Notes under the pieces: model-generated | The model's input: only the letters and a program-made list of their open reading frames with translations | Database searches by the model: none | Told to the model about the DNA's origin: nothing | Made by a program: the position numbers and the translations under genes | Source: Anaerolineaceae bacterium | GTDB lineage: Bacteria; Chloroflexota; Anaerolineae; Anaerolineales; Anaerolineaceae | DNA length: 7,058 bases | Reading direction: 5' to 3' | Assembly (NCBI GenBank): GCA_003446605.1 | Contig: DMDF01000176.1 | Location: forward strand, 1 to 7,058 | Part shown: piece after piece, positions 1 through 5,832 of the stretch | How the letters are laid out: each line of letters begins with the position of its first letter | Position numbering within the stretch: position 1 is the first letter of the stretch

Positions 1-1
1 A

Positions 2-436
2 AAGAAAATCGGTATCTTAATCAGTGTGTTGCTGGCGGGCGTATTGATCAGTGCTTGCGCAAGTCAGACAGAAGAAGCCCCAGCAGTAAGTGAACCCGTC
101 CTGACATTGAGCGGTGCAGCCACTGCTTCCTGGACGGAAGAGGATCTCAAGGCACTGCCAATGACCAGTGCTGACTATACGGATAAAGAAGGGGTTGTAA
201 CCGTGTATGAAGGGGTTGCATTGAACGATCTACTGGCAGCAGCCGGCGTGGCTGATTACACCACCCTCACCATGATCGCATCCGATGGCTACAGTGCAGA
301 GGTCAGCATGGAAGAACTTTCAGCCTGCGCTACCTGCATTGTTGCTTTTGAAGATGATGGCACTTTGCGTTCTGTTTTGCCCGATTTCTCCAGCAAACAG
401 CAGGTAAAAGATATAGTAGAACTTTCTGTACAGTAA
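2..436 (+). CDS. Small lipoprotein with molybdopterin-oxidoreductase-like fold (5' partial)
   Basis: The reading frame is open from the window edge, so the start codon lies upstream. A GTG at 26 could be called as a start but would cut the signal peptide: in-frame codons 2-25 encode KKIGILIS, the basic n-region and first part of the hydrophobic core. A lipobox (I-S-A-C) follows, with the lipidated Cys at codon 56-58. The protein is therefore probably an exported lipoprotein anchored by its N-terminal cysteine. The mature part (about 125 residues) reads LTLSGAATASWTEEDLKALP, then VYEGVALNDLLAAAGV, then LTMIASDGYSAEVSMEEL. This pattern is typical of short proteins related to the sulfite-oxidase-type molybdopterin-binding domain (PF00174). 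It is much shorter than a catalytic enzyme and I see no clear cofactor-binding cysteine motif, so a binding or accessory role is likelier than catalysis. It has no obvious link to the sugar genes, and a terminator follows. Family is fairly sure, function unknown. Confidence 0.72.
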   Translation, partial: KKIGILISVLLAGVLISACASQTEEAPAVSEPVLTLSGAATASWTEEDLKALPMTSADYTDKEGVVTVYEGVALNDLLAAAGVADYTTLTMIASDGYSAEVSMEELSACATCIVAFEDDGTLRSVLPDFSSKQQVKDIVELSVQ

Positions 437-453
437 AAAATTTATTCTTGCAA

Positions 454-490
454 AAGAGGCTGTCCCAAAAGGGGCAGTCTCTTGTTTGTT
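454..490 (+). terminator. Rho-independent-like terminator after the lipoprotein gene
   Basis: A 13-bp stem (454-466 with 471-483, two G-T wobbles) closes on an AAAA loop. It begins 17 nt after the stop codon and is followed by a modest T-rich run (TTGTTTGTT). An A-rich run also precedes it, so it could work weakly in the opposite direction. The stem is GC-rich against an AT-rich background, which supports a real structure. Confidence 0.75.
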
Positions 491-492
491 GA

Positions 493-654
493 ATTCAAGA
501 AATAATCCTAAACTCTCCCCTTTTTTTATTGCTAGAATTTTATGTTAAGCCGAAATTTGCTCCCCTAGGAAATCGAGCAGAATCTGTCACTATTGTTATG
601 CAGGATTTACAAGGTTTCTATAAACAAATTCAAACTGATAAAACCCAGGGCTAA
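493..654 (+). pseudogene. Possible 3' remnant of an unrecognised coding region
   Basis: One plus frame is open from 493 to a TAA at 652-654 without a good start codon or ribosome binding site. Its translation has protein-like composition, e.g. KPKFAPLGNRAESVTIVMQD followed by LQGFYKQIQTDKTQG. The block fits the C-terminal end of a deleted gene better than random AT-rich DNA, but I do not recognise the family. The only internal ATG (598) would give 18 residues. Chance remains a real possibility. Confidence 0.22.
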
Positions 655-847
655 TAATTCTGATTCCCGAAAGTCATTATTTAATAGCAAATGAATTGTC
701 AAACGATCTTGCATGACAGTAAAATCGTTTTTGCGATACCTATTATCACTTGGACTGTTTTAGTATCTGCTGGTATATGCATCTTTTATCGATGGGGTTT
801 CACCCTCTTTTTCTAAATTGACTTTCTCGATTGATCTAACTATTTTC

Positions 848-869
848 AAATCGATACCGAAAATCGATA
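848..869. repeat. Paired AAATCGATA boxes at the 3' end of the GatZ/KbaZ gene
   Basis: AAATCGATA occurs at 848-856 and 861-869 in direct orientation, 13 nt apart. Because ATCGAT is its own reverse complement, the two copies can also pair as a 6-bp stem with a 7-nt loop. On the minus strand this would sit 14-33 nt after the GatZ/KbaZ stop codon. No T-tract follows, so it is at best a weak terminator. Another ATCGAT is at 788-793. It could be a protein-binding site instead. Confidence 0.35.
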
Positions 870-882
870 AATATTACTTGGG

Positions 883-2208
883 TTAATTATCTAAGGGAAG
901 CTCACGTTTCACTTTGCACGCTTCTGCATAAATATCCAATACTTCCGTGATCTTATCCAAAATGATGGGTTCCGGTGAGTTGATTAGTTCTCCATTGCGT
1001 ACATGTTCGTATTGGATTGGCATATATTGGCTGAGCAAAGAGAGGGGAATTGGGTTTTTACTCAGGTTTTGGAGAAGCTTTTGTAGCGATGTCTTGACCT
1101 TGGAATTAGACCAGTAGTAGCGAGACCGATCGCTAAAGCTATATTTCCGAGCAAAATGCAAGTCGTATTCGTTACCACTGTAATATTTTGCCCAATAGTC
1201 TGGTGAATTGACCATCACATCATCCAAAATGTCCAATAGGTGTGAACGATCAAAGGCGCGGATTAGGGATTGTAAATCGTTTTCGATCCTGGCTAGGGCA
1301 AAGACTGCTTCGCGGAATGCAAACGTTAACCAAGGGCCAACCTTGAGAATGGCAAAATGATCATTTACTAGATTTGCCAAACCCTGCCGTGTTTGGTAAT
1401 CTGTGGAATGCGCCTCATAAATCAGGTTATATCCTTTTATGAAGTGCACCAGTTCGCGCGCGGCTTCCGGTTGATATTCTGCAATAAAGTCATCCCCAAA
1501 TTCAATACCGGGTTGCACTACCAAAGCAACAACACGTTCCCAGGCTTGCTCTAAGCCGCGTTGGTAAAATGCTTGCTTGGTCATTTCAATGGTTTCGCGA
1601 GCGCTTTCTGCCGTAGTAATGGCAATTCGATCTTCATGCTCCATTGATCCACCAGGAATTGGCACTTCGCTACCAATTACATAACGTGGTTCAGAACCCT
1701 GACAGCAATCTTCCCAAGCCTGCTCTGCTACTCTCGCCAAGTCAGCAGTTCGGGCGCAAGCTATCTCCTTGGGCAGAGGAATAGATAAATCATCACCACC
1801 TAGTTTCATACTGGCATCCAAGTGAATTTTACGGTATCCAGCACTGACATAATCCCGTACTAACTGACATGATTTAGCCATGGCGCTTTCAGACGATTCA
1901 CCTTGCCATACATTTGGTCCTAAATGGTCTCCTCCAAGAAGTAGCTGCTCGGAAGAGACTCCATTTTTTTGAGCAATTTCCTGCATAAAGTCCACGAAAT
2001 CAGCAGGGGTCAAACCAGTATAGCCACCATATTGGTTTACCTGATTGCAAGTCGATTCAACCAATATCGAAGTGCCTTTTTTCTTGGCATACTGCATGGC
2101 TGCTTTTAATACGGTAGGATGAGAAGTACATAATGAGACAATTCCTTTGGGCTGATTCTTCTCTTTAGCTTGAATAATTTCATCAAGGATGTCGTTTTTT
2201 ATTACCAT
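883..2208 (-). CDS. kbaZ: GatZ/KbaZ-family protein (tagatose-bisphosphate aldolase subunit-like or tagatose-6-phosphate 4-epimerase)
   Basis: A 441-residue protein covering the whole GatZ/KbaZ family (PF08013; E. coli members are about 420-426 residues). Family motifs in order are ESTCNQVNQYGGYTG (51-65), GGDHLGPN (92-99), HLDASM (129-134), IGSEVPIPGG (178-187), VVQPGIEF (230-237), EAHSTDYQ (265-272), FAILKVGPWLTFAFREA (285-301), SDRSRYYW (359-366) and PIPLSLLSQYMP (386-397). All look intact. In E. coli these proteins are the non-catalytic partner of the class II aldolases GatY/KbaY. No GatY/KbaY is present here; the neighbour is a class I aldolase. Stand-alone members have been described as epimerising tagatose 6-phosphate and fructose 6-phosphate at C4, which is my preferred role, as inference. 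The protein is cytoplasmic. The ATG at 2206-2208 is preceded by TGAGGT (2217-2222) at 8-nt spacing. The gene follows the LacD-like gene by 139 nt on the same strand and is probably cotranscribed. The gene symbol reflects family only. Confidence 0.9.
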   Translation of the reverse strand: MVIKNDILDEIIQAKEKNQPKGIVSLCTSHPTVLKAAMQYAKKKGTSILVESTCNQVNQYGGYTGLTPADFVDFMQEIAQKNGVSSEQLLLGGDHLGPNVWQGESSESAMAKSCQLVRDYVSAGYRKIHLDASMKLGGDDLSIPLPKEIACARTADLARVAEQAWEDCCQGSEPRYVIGSEVPIPGGSMEHEDRIAITTAESARETIEMTKQAFYQRGLEQAWERVVALVVQPGIEFGDDFIAEYQPEAARELVHFIKGYNLIYEAHSTDYQTRQGLANLVNDHFAILKVGPWLTFAFREAVFALARIENDLQSLIRAFDRSHLLDILDDVMVNSPDYWAKYYSGNEYDLHFARKYSFSDRSRYYWSNSKVKTSLQKLLQNLSKNPIPLSLLSQYMPIQYEHVRNGELINSPEPIILDKITEVLDIYAEACKVKRELPLDN

Positions 2209-2216
2209 AATGCACT

Positions 2217-2222
2217 ACCTCA
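2217..2222 (-). promoter_or_regulatory. Ribosome binding site of the GatZ/KbaZ gene
   Basis: The minus strand reads TGAGGT, 8 nt before the ATG at 2208. This fixes the start and argues for independent translation after the upstream aldolase gene. The 139-nt gap upstream holds only a weak GGGTC/GACCC pairing (about 2321-2342, 12-nt loop, no T-tract). I therefore see no convincing terminator splitting the two genes. Confidence 0.6.
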
Positions 2223-2347
2223 CAAAGAGTTGATTAAGGGCAGATTCTCCCATTCACGCTTCCTACCCATTTCTTGACCTGAACGGATAACGGTTCCAAG
2301 CTAACATTCCGTATTAGTTGGGGTCAATTTCTCAAACGACCCATAAA

Positions 2348-3328
2348 TCAAGGGATTTCACCATAACTAGAATACCAATTTGCATGTACGCGGGCAGGGG
2401 AATATAAGTCTGTCCACGGTTTACCTAATGCATTGCAAAGGGCATTCAAACGTGAGAGGCGCTGGCGCGCAGTGGATCGGAGAAATTTTTTTCGCTCTTC
2501 AGTATCCATGGTAACTGCTTCTTTCCAAACAGCACGTCCTACAGCAATACCGGATGCACCGGCGCTACATGCTATGGCGACTTGGCGCATGTACGTTTCG
2601 AAATCTATCGCAGAAGAGAGCAGTATCCATGGAGCTAAGCTTGCATTTGAGATTTCTGCACAAGCCGCTTTACAGGTCGCTTCATCCAGGTCGGTTGCGA
2701 TGTCAAGAGGGAATTCGGTTTTAAGAACATCCACTCCCGGTATAACAAGACGCCGAGCTGCTTCGATAACCACATATCGTTTTTCAGCTGATTCAAGCGT
2801 TTTTTTGTCTGGATCCAATGAATATGAAAGCGGCTCCAGCATTAAACCCATGTCCAAACGCTGGCATTCAATTGCTACTTGATGGACAAAATTTTCAATC
2901 GTAAACGCCGTGGTTGCGTCAGGATGATAATAGACGAGCAATTTTATCATACTTGCACCCATGCGTTTTGCTTTGGCTACATTCCAACCAGATAGAATCC
3001 GACTCTGGCGATCGGTCGGTTTACCACCATAACCAGTCGACTCTACAGCTACTACCAACCCAATACTACCAGGAATAGCATTTGATGCAATGGCTTGAGC
3101 AGCAGAATATTGTGGGTCAAGCAATACGGCTGTCGCCTCCCTGGCTAGAATGGAGGTAACTTCTAGCTTGAATTGGGTAAGAAGATCGTCATTAACCGAT
3201 TCCGGGTTGGATGGATTCAATGCTCGCCTTAGGTTCTGCCGGTGGTCGAGAGCTAAACAAGTGAAAATACCTCGGGAAGAGGTACATTGCTGCAGACCGC
3301 GATATTTACCGATTGAAAGGGTTTCCAT
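2348..3328 (-). CDS. LacD/YihT-like class I ketose-(bis)phosphate aldolase
   Basis: A 326-residue cytoplasmic TIM-barrel aldolase of the DeoC/LacD family (PF01791), the same length as LacD tagatose-1,6-bisphosphate aldolase. Motifs in order: LALDHRQNLRR (25-35), LLDPQYS (69-75), MIKLLVYYHPD (127-137), LMLEPLS (162-168), VDVLKTEFPLDI (199-210), PWILLSSAIDF (233-243) and GASGIAVGRAVW (257-268). Lys203 in VDVLK aligns with the Schiff-base lysine of LacD, so a class I mechanism without metal is expected. The reaction is probably reversible cleavage of a ketose 1-phosphate or 1,6-bisphosphate to dihydroxyacetone phosphate and an aldehyde. The C-terminal half (SSAID, GASGIAVGRAVW) resembles YihT, the sulfofructose-1-phosphate aldolase, at least as much as LacD, so the substrate is uncertain. 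The start ATG (3326-3328) has AAAGAG 5 nt upstream. It is the first gene of a probable operon with the GatZ/KbaZ gene. Confidence 0.85.
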   Translation of the reverse strand: METLSIGKYRGLQQCTSSRGIFTCLALDHRQNLRRALNPSNPESVNDDLLTQFKLEVTSILAREATAVLLDPQYSAAQAIASNAIPGSIGLVVAVESTGYGGKPTDRQSRILSGWNVAKAKRMGASMIKLLVYYHPDATTAFTIENFVHQVAIECQRLDMGLMLEPLSYSLDPDKKTLESAEKRYVVIEAARRLVIPGVDVLKTEFPLDIATDLDEATCKAACAEISNASLAPWILLSSAIDFETYMRQVAIACSAGASGIAVGRAVWKEAVTMDTEERKKFLRSTARQRLSRLNALCNALGKPWTDLYSPARVHANWYSSYGEIP

Positions 3329-3339
3329 AACAACTCTTT

Positions 3340-3345
3340 ATTATA
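3340..3345 (-). promoter_or_regulatory. Candidate -10 box of the aldolase operon
   Basis: The minus strand reads a perfect TATAAT, 11 nt before the end of the leader at the ATG (3328). Only a poor, T-rich -35 lies 16-17 nt upstream. If used, the transcript would begin a few bases before the ATG and exclude the AAAGAG ribosome site, so a promoter further upstream is equally likely. Confidence 0.3.
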
Positions 3346-3766
3346 TTGATGTGTGAGATGGTAAAAAGAATCCTAAAAATGAGGGGAATATTTTCATCTC
3401 CAGGTTTAGTTCAAGCGAGGAAGATAATTTGTTAATCAAGCAACCAGCGGATATTCTTTGTATTATCATCTTGTCTGAATTTGTTAAAAGTTTTCTCAAT
3501 TTTTAGCTTTCATATTATTTATTTCTCTTGATAAATATACAACTTTGTTTTCTTGTTTTCCAAAATTTCAAACGGATTATAAGGTAATTAATGATTGTTT
3601 TCAAGGACATGTCTCGATTTGGAACGATTATTAGGACTCTTGACACTCGAATGACCATGCAGTTTCCCAAGAGAAGGCTTAAGTTTTATCATCTTGTTTA
3701 GATTGTAGTTCCTACTTTACATTACAATGAAGTTATCTAAATTGCCAGTTTAGAAATATAGTTTTT

Positions 3767-3795
3767 TTGACATAATGAAGAAAATGGATTATAGA
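3767..3795 (+). promoter_or_regulatory. Candidate sigma-70 promoter upstream of the phosphatase gene
   Basis: TTGACA (3767-3772, perfect) is followed after exactly 17 nt by TATAGA (3790-3795, 4 of 6, but lacking the final T). Transcription would run toward the phosphatase gene with a leader of about 290 nt. The AT-rich setting makes chance matches likely. Confidence 0.4.
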
Positions 3796-3952
3796 TAAAT
3801 AATTGCTACATTTTCTTTCCCAAATGCACGAATTAATAGCATCGGGATTAGGAGGTCTTCAAAATCATCACATCTGATTAATTATTTGATTGAAATTAAT
3901 ATAACCAACTTTCTGAACGACTTAGCATTGGAAACAAGGGAATTAAACTCTC

Positions 3953-3981
3953 TTGACCTGTGCACAAAGTTTTTATCGAAT
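3953..3981 (+). promoter_or_regulatory. Weak promoter with TGTGCACA palindrome in the spacer
   Basis: TTGACC (3953-3958) and TCGAAT (3976-3981) are 17 nt apart. The spacer opens with the perfect palindrome TGTGCACA (3959-3966), continuing as AAAG. The TGCACAAA core is shared with the boxes at the SorC-gene promoter, so this may be a second operator for that regulator. The -10 lacks the key second A, so the promoter itself is doubtful. Confidence 0.28.
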
Positions 3982-4084
3982 TGGTTACTCGTAATTTGTT
4001 CTACTACATGATTTATGGATGAAAAACCTGGACTTTCTAAAGAAAATAATCTTGGTTTTCCCAATAAATATTTGACTTTACATT

Positions 4085-4090
4085 GGAGGA
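4085..4090 (+). promoter_or_regulatory. Ribosome binding site deciding the phosphatase start
   Basis: GGAGGA sits 5 nt before the ATG at 4096. No comparable site precedes the in-frame ATG at 4015, so this site selects the shorter form. Confidence 0.75.
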
Positions 4091-4095
4091 ATAAT

Positions 4096-4737
4096 ATGAT
4101 TCGCTTGTTATTGGTACGGCATGGAGAAACAAAACTAAATTCACTTAAGTGCTTTCAAGGTCAAAGTAATCCAGACCTAAACGCACCCGGTGTCGAACAG
4201 GCAAATGCGCTAGCCCAATTTCTGGCAGATGTAGAACTTCATGCTTTGTATTGTAGCGAACAAAAGCGAGCTCTGCAGACGGCAGATCGAATCATATCTT
4301 TTCATAATAACCTTTCAATGATAGTGGAACCGCGGTTGCGAGAGATTAATTTTGGATTATGGGAAGGTCTAACTTTAGAAGAAATTCAAATAAAATATCC
4401 AACAGATTGGGCTGCCTGGCAGGACGATTTACAATCTGCGCCAACTGGAGGTGAGACTTTTCTAGAGGTAAGGAAGCGCACAAACGAGTTGCTTGATGTT
4501 ATCCGATCTCAGCATCCAGACCAAACTGTCCTGATCGTAGCGCATGCCGGAGTATTGGAAGTGTTAATCTACCAGGCATTAGAAATTCTCCCCCGCATGA
4601 GAGGAAGTGTTCACCTATACACAGCTTCACTTTCAGAGCTTTGGCTTTATGAGCATGGTGCTTCGCTTATTCACCTGAACGATCTGAGCGCACTTGAACA
4701 TGCTGGTATTCCAATCGAATCTGTATACGGTCGGTAA
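4096..4737 (+). CDS. Histidine phosphatase (phosphoglycerate mutase-like) family protein
   Basis: A 213-residue cytoplasmic enzyme of the RHG histidine phosphatase superfamily (PF00300). The N-terminal LVRHGET (residues 6-12) carries the phospho-accepting His9. Arg58 (SEQKRALQTA), Glu84 (REINFGLWEG) and His150 (VAHAG) complete the expected catalytic set. The length and the LREINFGLWEG element fit GpmB/CobC-like phosphatases rather than glycolytic mutases. The substrate cannot be read from sequence; as a neighbour of ketose-phosphate enzymes a sugar phosphate is a reasonable guess. An ATG at 4015 extends the frame by 27 residues. I prefer 4096 because GGAGGA (4085-4090) lies 5 nt upstream, and because the protein then begins MIRLLLVRHGET as family members usually do. 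It is divergent from the aldolase operon and likely monocistronic. Confidence 0.9.
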   Translation: MIRLLLVRHGETKLNSLKCFQGQSNPDLNAPGVEQANALAQFLADVELHALYCSEQKRALQTADRIISFHNNLSMIVEPRLREINFGLWEGLTLEEIQIKYPTDWAAWQDDLQSAPTGGETFLEVRKRTNELLDVIRSQHPDQTVLIVAHAGVLEVLIYQALEILPRMRGSVHLYTASLSELWLYEHGASLIHLNDLSALEHAGIPIESVYGR

Positions 4738-4738
4738 A

Positions 4739-4762
4739 TTGCACTACTATGAGTGAGTGCAA
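4739..4762 (+). terminator. Hairpin directly after the phosphatase stop codon
   Basis: A perfect 7-bp stem TTGCACT/AGTGCAA with a 10-nt loop begins 2 nt after the stop codon. No T-tract follows, so it is not a canonical terminator. It may be a transcript-end stabiliser or an operator-like inverted repeat (it contains TGCAC/GTGCA). Confidence 0.4.
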
Positions 4763-4834
4763 AGATCATTAGTCGGGCATAACATGTACAGGAAAGAGCA
4801 GCTAACCTGAGCGAAGTAAAATTTGCCTTGGTTT

Positions 4835-4857
4835 AAAATCCATTTCGTGGGTTTTTT
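4835..4857 (+). terminator. Probable Rho-independent terminator of the phosphatase gene
   Basis: AAAATCCA (4835-4842) pairs with TGGGTTTT (4848-4855) around a TTTCG loop with one wobble, and runs into six T residues. It lies about 100 nt after the stop codon. The stem is AT-rich, hence only moderately stable. Confidence 0.5.
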
Positions 4858-5081
4858 AAAATATCACACCATCGGTTATGGAAATGACCAAGCTAACCAT
4901 AATTAAATGTGTCAATCATTCCAAAAATCAAAAACAGAGATAGAATGATCAATAGCTACAAATAAATGAAGGGAAGATTGATGCTGGAAAATTTCCATTA
5001 AGAGCCACCAAAAGGGATAAGACAAATTCAAAGGTTACATAACATGCGATTCGGCATAATGCCTCAAAAGAAGAAGTTGCT

Positions 5082-5681
5082 TTAGGAGGAACGATGACGC
5101 CAATAGGAAAGTCGCTTTGGTAGTTCTCTCAGTTTATCTACCCACGGTCAATCGCATTGTGTAAAGCAAGCGGATTGAGCCTAGTATACAGATCGATGAA
5201 TTGGACTTTTGTTTGCAGCAAGATATCTTATTCGCCAAAATGTGTTGATAAGGAGTAGCTGCTTGGTTATTCTTCGTGTATGGACGGGAACCGGCGAAGG
5301 CAATCTGTTTATCCAGAAAATAATGATTGTGCAGTAACAACTGCTTCATTTGTGGAGTTATGTTGAACCCCTCGTAGTGTTCAATATTCTGATCCCTTCT
5401 GGCAAGAAAGGGTGCAAGCGCTTGGAGCAGATGCGTCTATATACTTCCCAGATTTGTTCCAATGCCACCACCACTTCCCCACGATAGATTGGCTTTTTCC
5501 CCCTTCTCTTATGCTGACCTCTCGGGTAACCATGTCTCAGGATACGAATAGCATATTTGCGATGGTAGCCTGTGGTTGCCGTGAATTCATCCAAAATCTT
5601 CTGTTTCTCTGTCTTACTTGCTTTCAGATACCTCGGTTGGGTTGTCTCCCACAGTTCTCGTTTGCTGCGTTGACGCATCAT
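5082..5681 (-). pseudogene. Transposase pseudogene (integrase/DDE type), deleted and frameshifted
   Basis: The first 96 or so residues (from ATG 5679-5681) look intact: YLKASKTEKQKILDEF, then TGYHRKYAIRIL, then IWEVYRRICSKRLHPFLPEG, typical of the N-terminal DNA-binding part of integrase-type transposases. One base appears lost near 5386-5389, since the frame resumes as NIEHYEGFNITPQMKQLLLH. After this, near 5325, the catalytic core carrying the first two acidic residues is missing. SRPYTKNNQ (5263-5289) marks the later core. It is followed at once by TPYQHIL (5236-5256), which normally lies far downstream, so a second deletion removed the segment with the catalytic Glu. Two further frame changes (near 5220 and 5146) lead through FIDLYTRLNPLALHNAIDR and KLRELPKRLSYWRHRSS to a stop at 5082. 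The protein cannot be functional. The start has a strong GAGGAG site just upstream. Confidence 0.82.
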
Positions 5682-5690
5682 TGGCTCCTC

Positions 5691-5711
5691 CCGGCATCTT
5701 TCTTATGCCGG
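5691..5711 (-). promoter_or_regulatory. Hairpin abutting the transposase ribosome binding site
   Basis: CCGGCAT/ATGCCGG forms a perfect 7-bp stem with a 7-nt loop. On the transposase mRNA it ends directly before the GAGGAG ribosome site (5685-5690), which is 3 nt from the first ATG. Such leader structures in insertion sequences can limit translation from outside transcripts; that role here is inference. Confidence 0.5.
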
Positions 5712-5779
5712 ATAGTAACATTCTTATTGAGTCAACGTTACTTCCCATGGTTACTTTTTATTTGAGGCAATTCGATACC

Positions 5780-5808
5780 TTGACAAAGGAGCAGCTTTTT
5801 GTTATTAT
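5780..5808 (+). promoter_or_regulatory. Strong sigma-70 promoter of the SorC-family gene
   Basis: TTGACA (5780-5785, perfect) and TATTAT (5803-5808, 5 of 6) are exactly 17 nt apart. Transcription should begin near 5814-5816, giving a leader of about 6 nt to the GTG at 5821 or about 18 nt to the ATG at 5833. The promoter begins 10 bp outside the insertion sequence remnant and so survived the insertion. Confidence 0.75.
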
Positions 5809-5831
5809 GTATGCACAAAAGTGTATGCACA
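5808..5831 (+). promoter_or_regulatory. Tandem TGTATGCACA boxes, likely autoregulatory operator
   Basis: TGTATGCACA occurs at 5808-5817 and again at 5822-5831, a 14-bp period. The boxes overlap the edge of the -10 and span the predicted transcription start. Each is itself a TGT-N4-ACA partial palindrome. The position suits a repressor site; the neighbouring SorC protein is the natural candidate. Confidence 0.6.
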
Positions 5832-5832
5832 T

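Larger units (their letters stand above)
437..882. other. Intergenic region between convergent genes
   Basis: This 446-nt region separates the lipoprotein gene (+) from the GatZ/KbaZ gene (-), whose 3' ends face each other. It holds the terminator at 454-490, a possible coding remnant at 493-654, and AT-rich DNA with ATCGAT boxes near 788, 850 and 863. A short frame from the ATG at 713 meets a TAG at 761 and has no supporting ribosome binding site. I see no RNA gene. Confidence 0.6.
3329..4095. other. Long AT-rich divergent intergenic region
   Basis: A 767-nt gap between the divergently read aldolase and phosphatase genes. I find no convincing gene on either strand, no tRNA and no repeat array. 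It holds candidate plus-strand promoters (3767-3795 and 3953-3981), a TGTGCACA palindrome at 3959-3966, and a minus-strand TATAAT at 3340-3345 just upstream of the aldolase gene. A 30-codon ATG frame at 3609-3701 has AAGGA only 1 nt away and looks accidental. An AGGAGG at about 3850 has no usable start codon after it. The length suggests a regulatory region or an eroded gene. Confidence 0.55.
4738..5059. other. Intergenic region between phosphatase gene and insertion sequence remnant
   Basis: About 320 nt. Besides the two hairpins at 4739-4762 and 4835-4857 I see no gene, RNA or repeat array. Before the insertion this DNA would have been the upstream region of the SorC-family gene. Confidence 0.55.
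5060..5769 (-). mobile_element. Decayed, internally deleted insertion sequence
   Basis: The element is about 710 bp, bounded by matching inverted ends. TGCCTCAAA at 5060-5068 is mirrored by TTTGAGGCA at 5761-5769, and the similarity continues imperfectly inward (AGAAGAAGT against TAAAAAGT). Between them lies a broken transposase gene on the minus strand. Full-length relatives need roughly 400 or more codons, so several hundred bases are missing. No clean target duplication touches the ends. ATTCG occurs at 5049-5053 and 5770-5774, but the left copy is 6 nt away from the inverted end. The exact outer ends are therefore uncertain by a few bases. I do not assign an IS family. Confidence 0.7.

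Noticed and set aside
2433..2882. Plus-strand open frame of 149 codons
   Set aside because: It lies antisense inside the LacD-like aldolase gene, whose motifs are intact; its translation has no recognisable domain.
3609..3701. Plus-strand 30-codon frame with a nearby AAGGA
   Set aside because: The purine-rich site is only 1 nt from the ATG, too close for normal initiation, and the peptide has no recognisable features.
3882..4064. Minus-strand 60-codon frame upstream of the phosphatase gene
   Set aside because: It begins with TTG, has no clear ribosome site and no recognisable sequence features.
4072..4100. TTGACT-N17-TATGAT promoter match at the phosphatase start
   Set aside because: Transcription would begin inside the coding region after the ATG, which has its own good ribosome site; probably a chance match in AT-rich DNA.
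5049..5774. ATTCG at both sides of the insertion sequence as a target duplication
   Set aside because: The left copy is 6 nt away from the inverted end, so it is not a clean duplication and may be chance.
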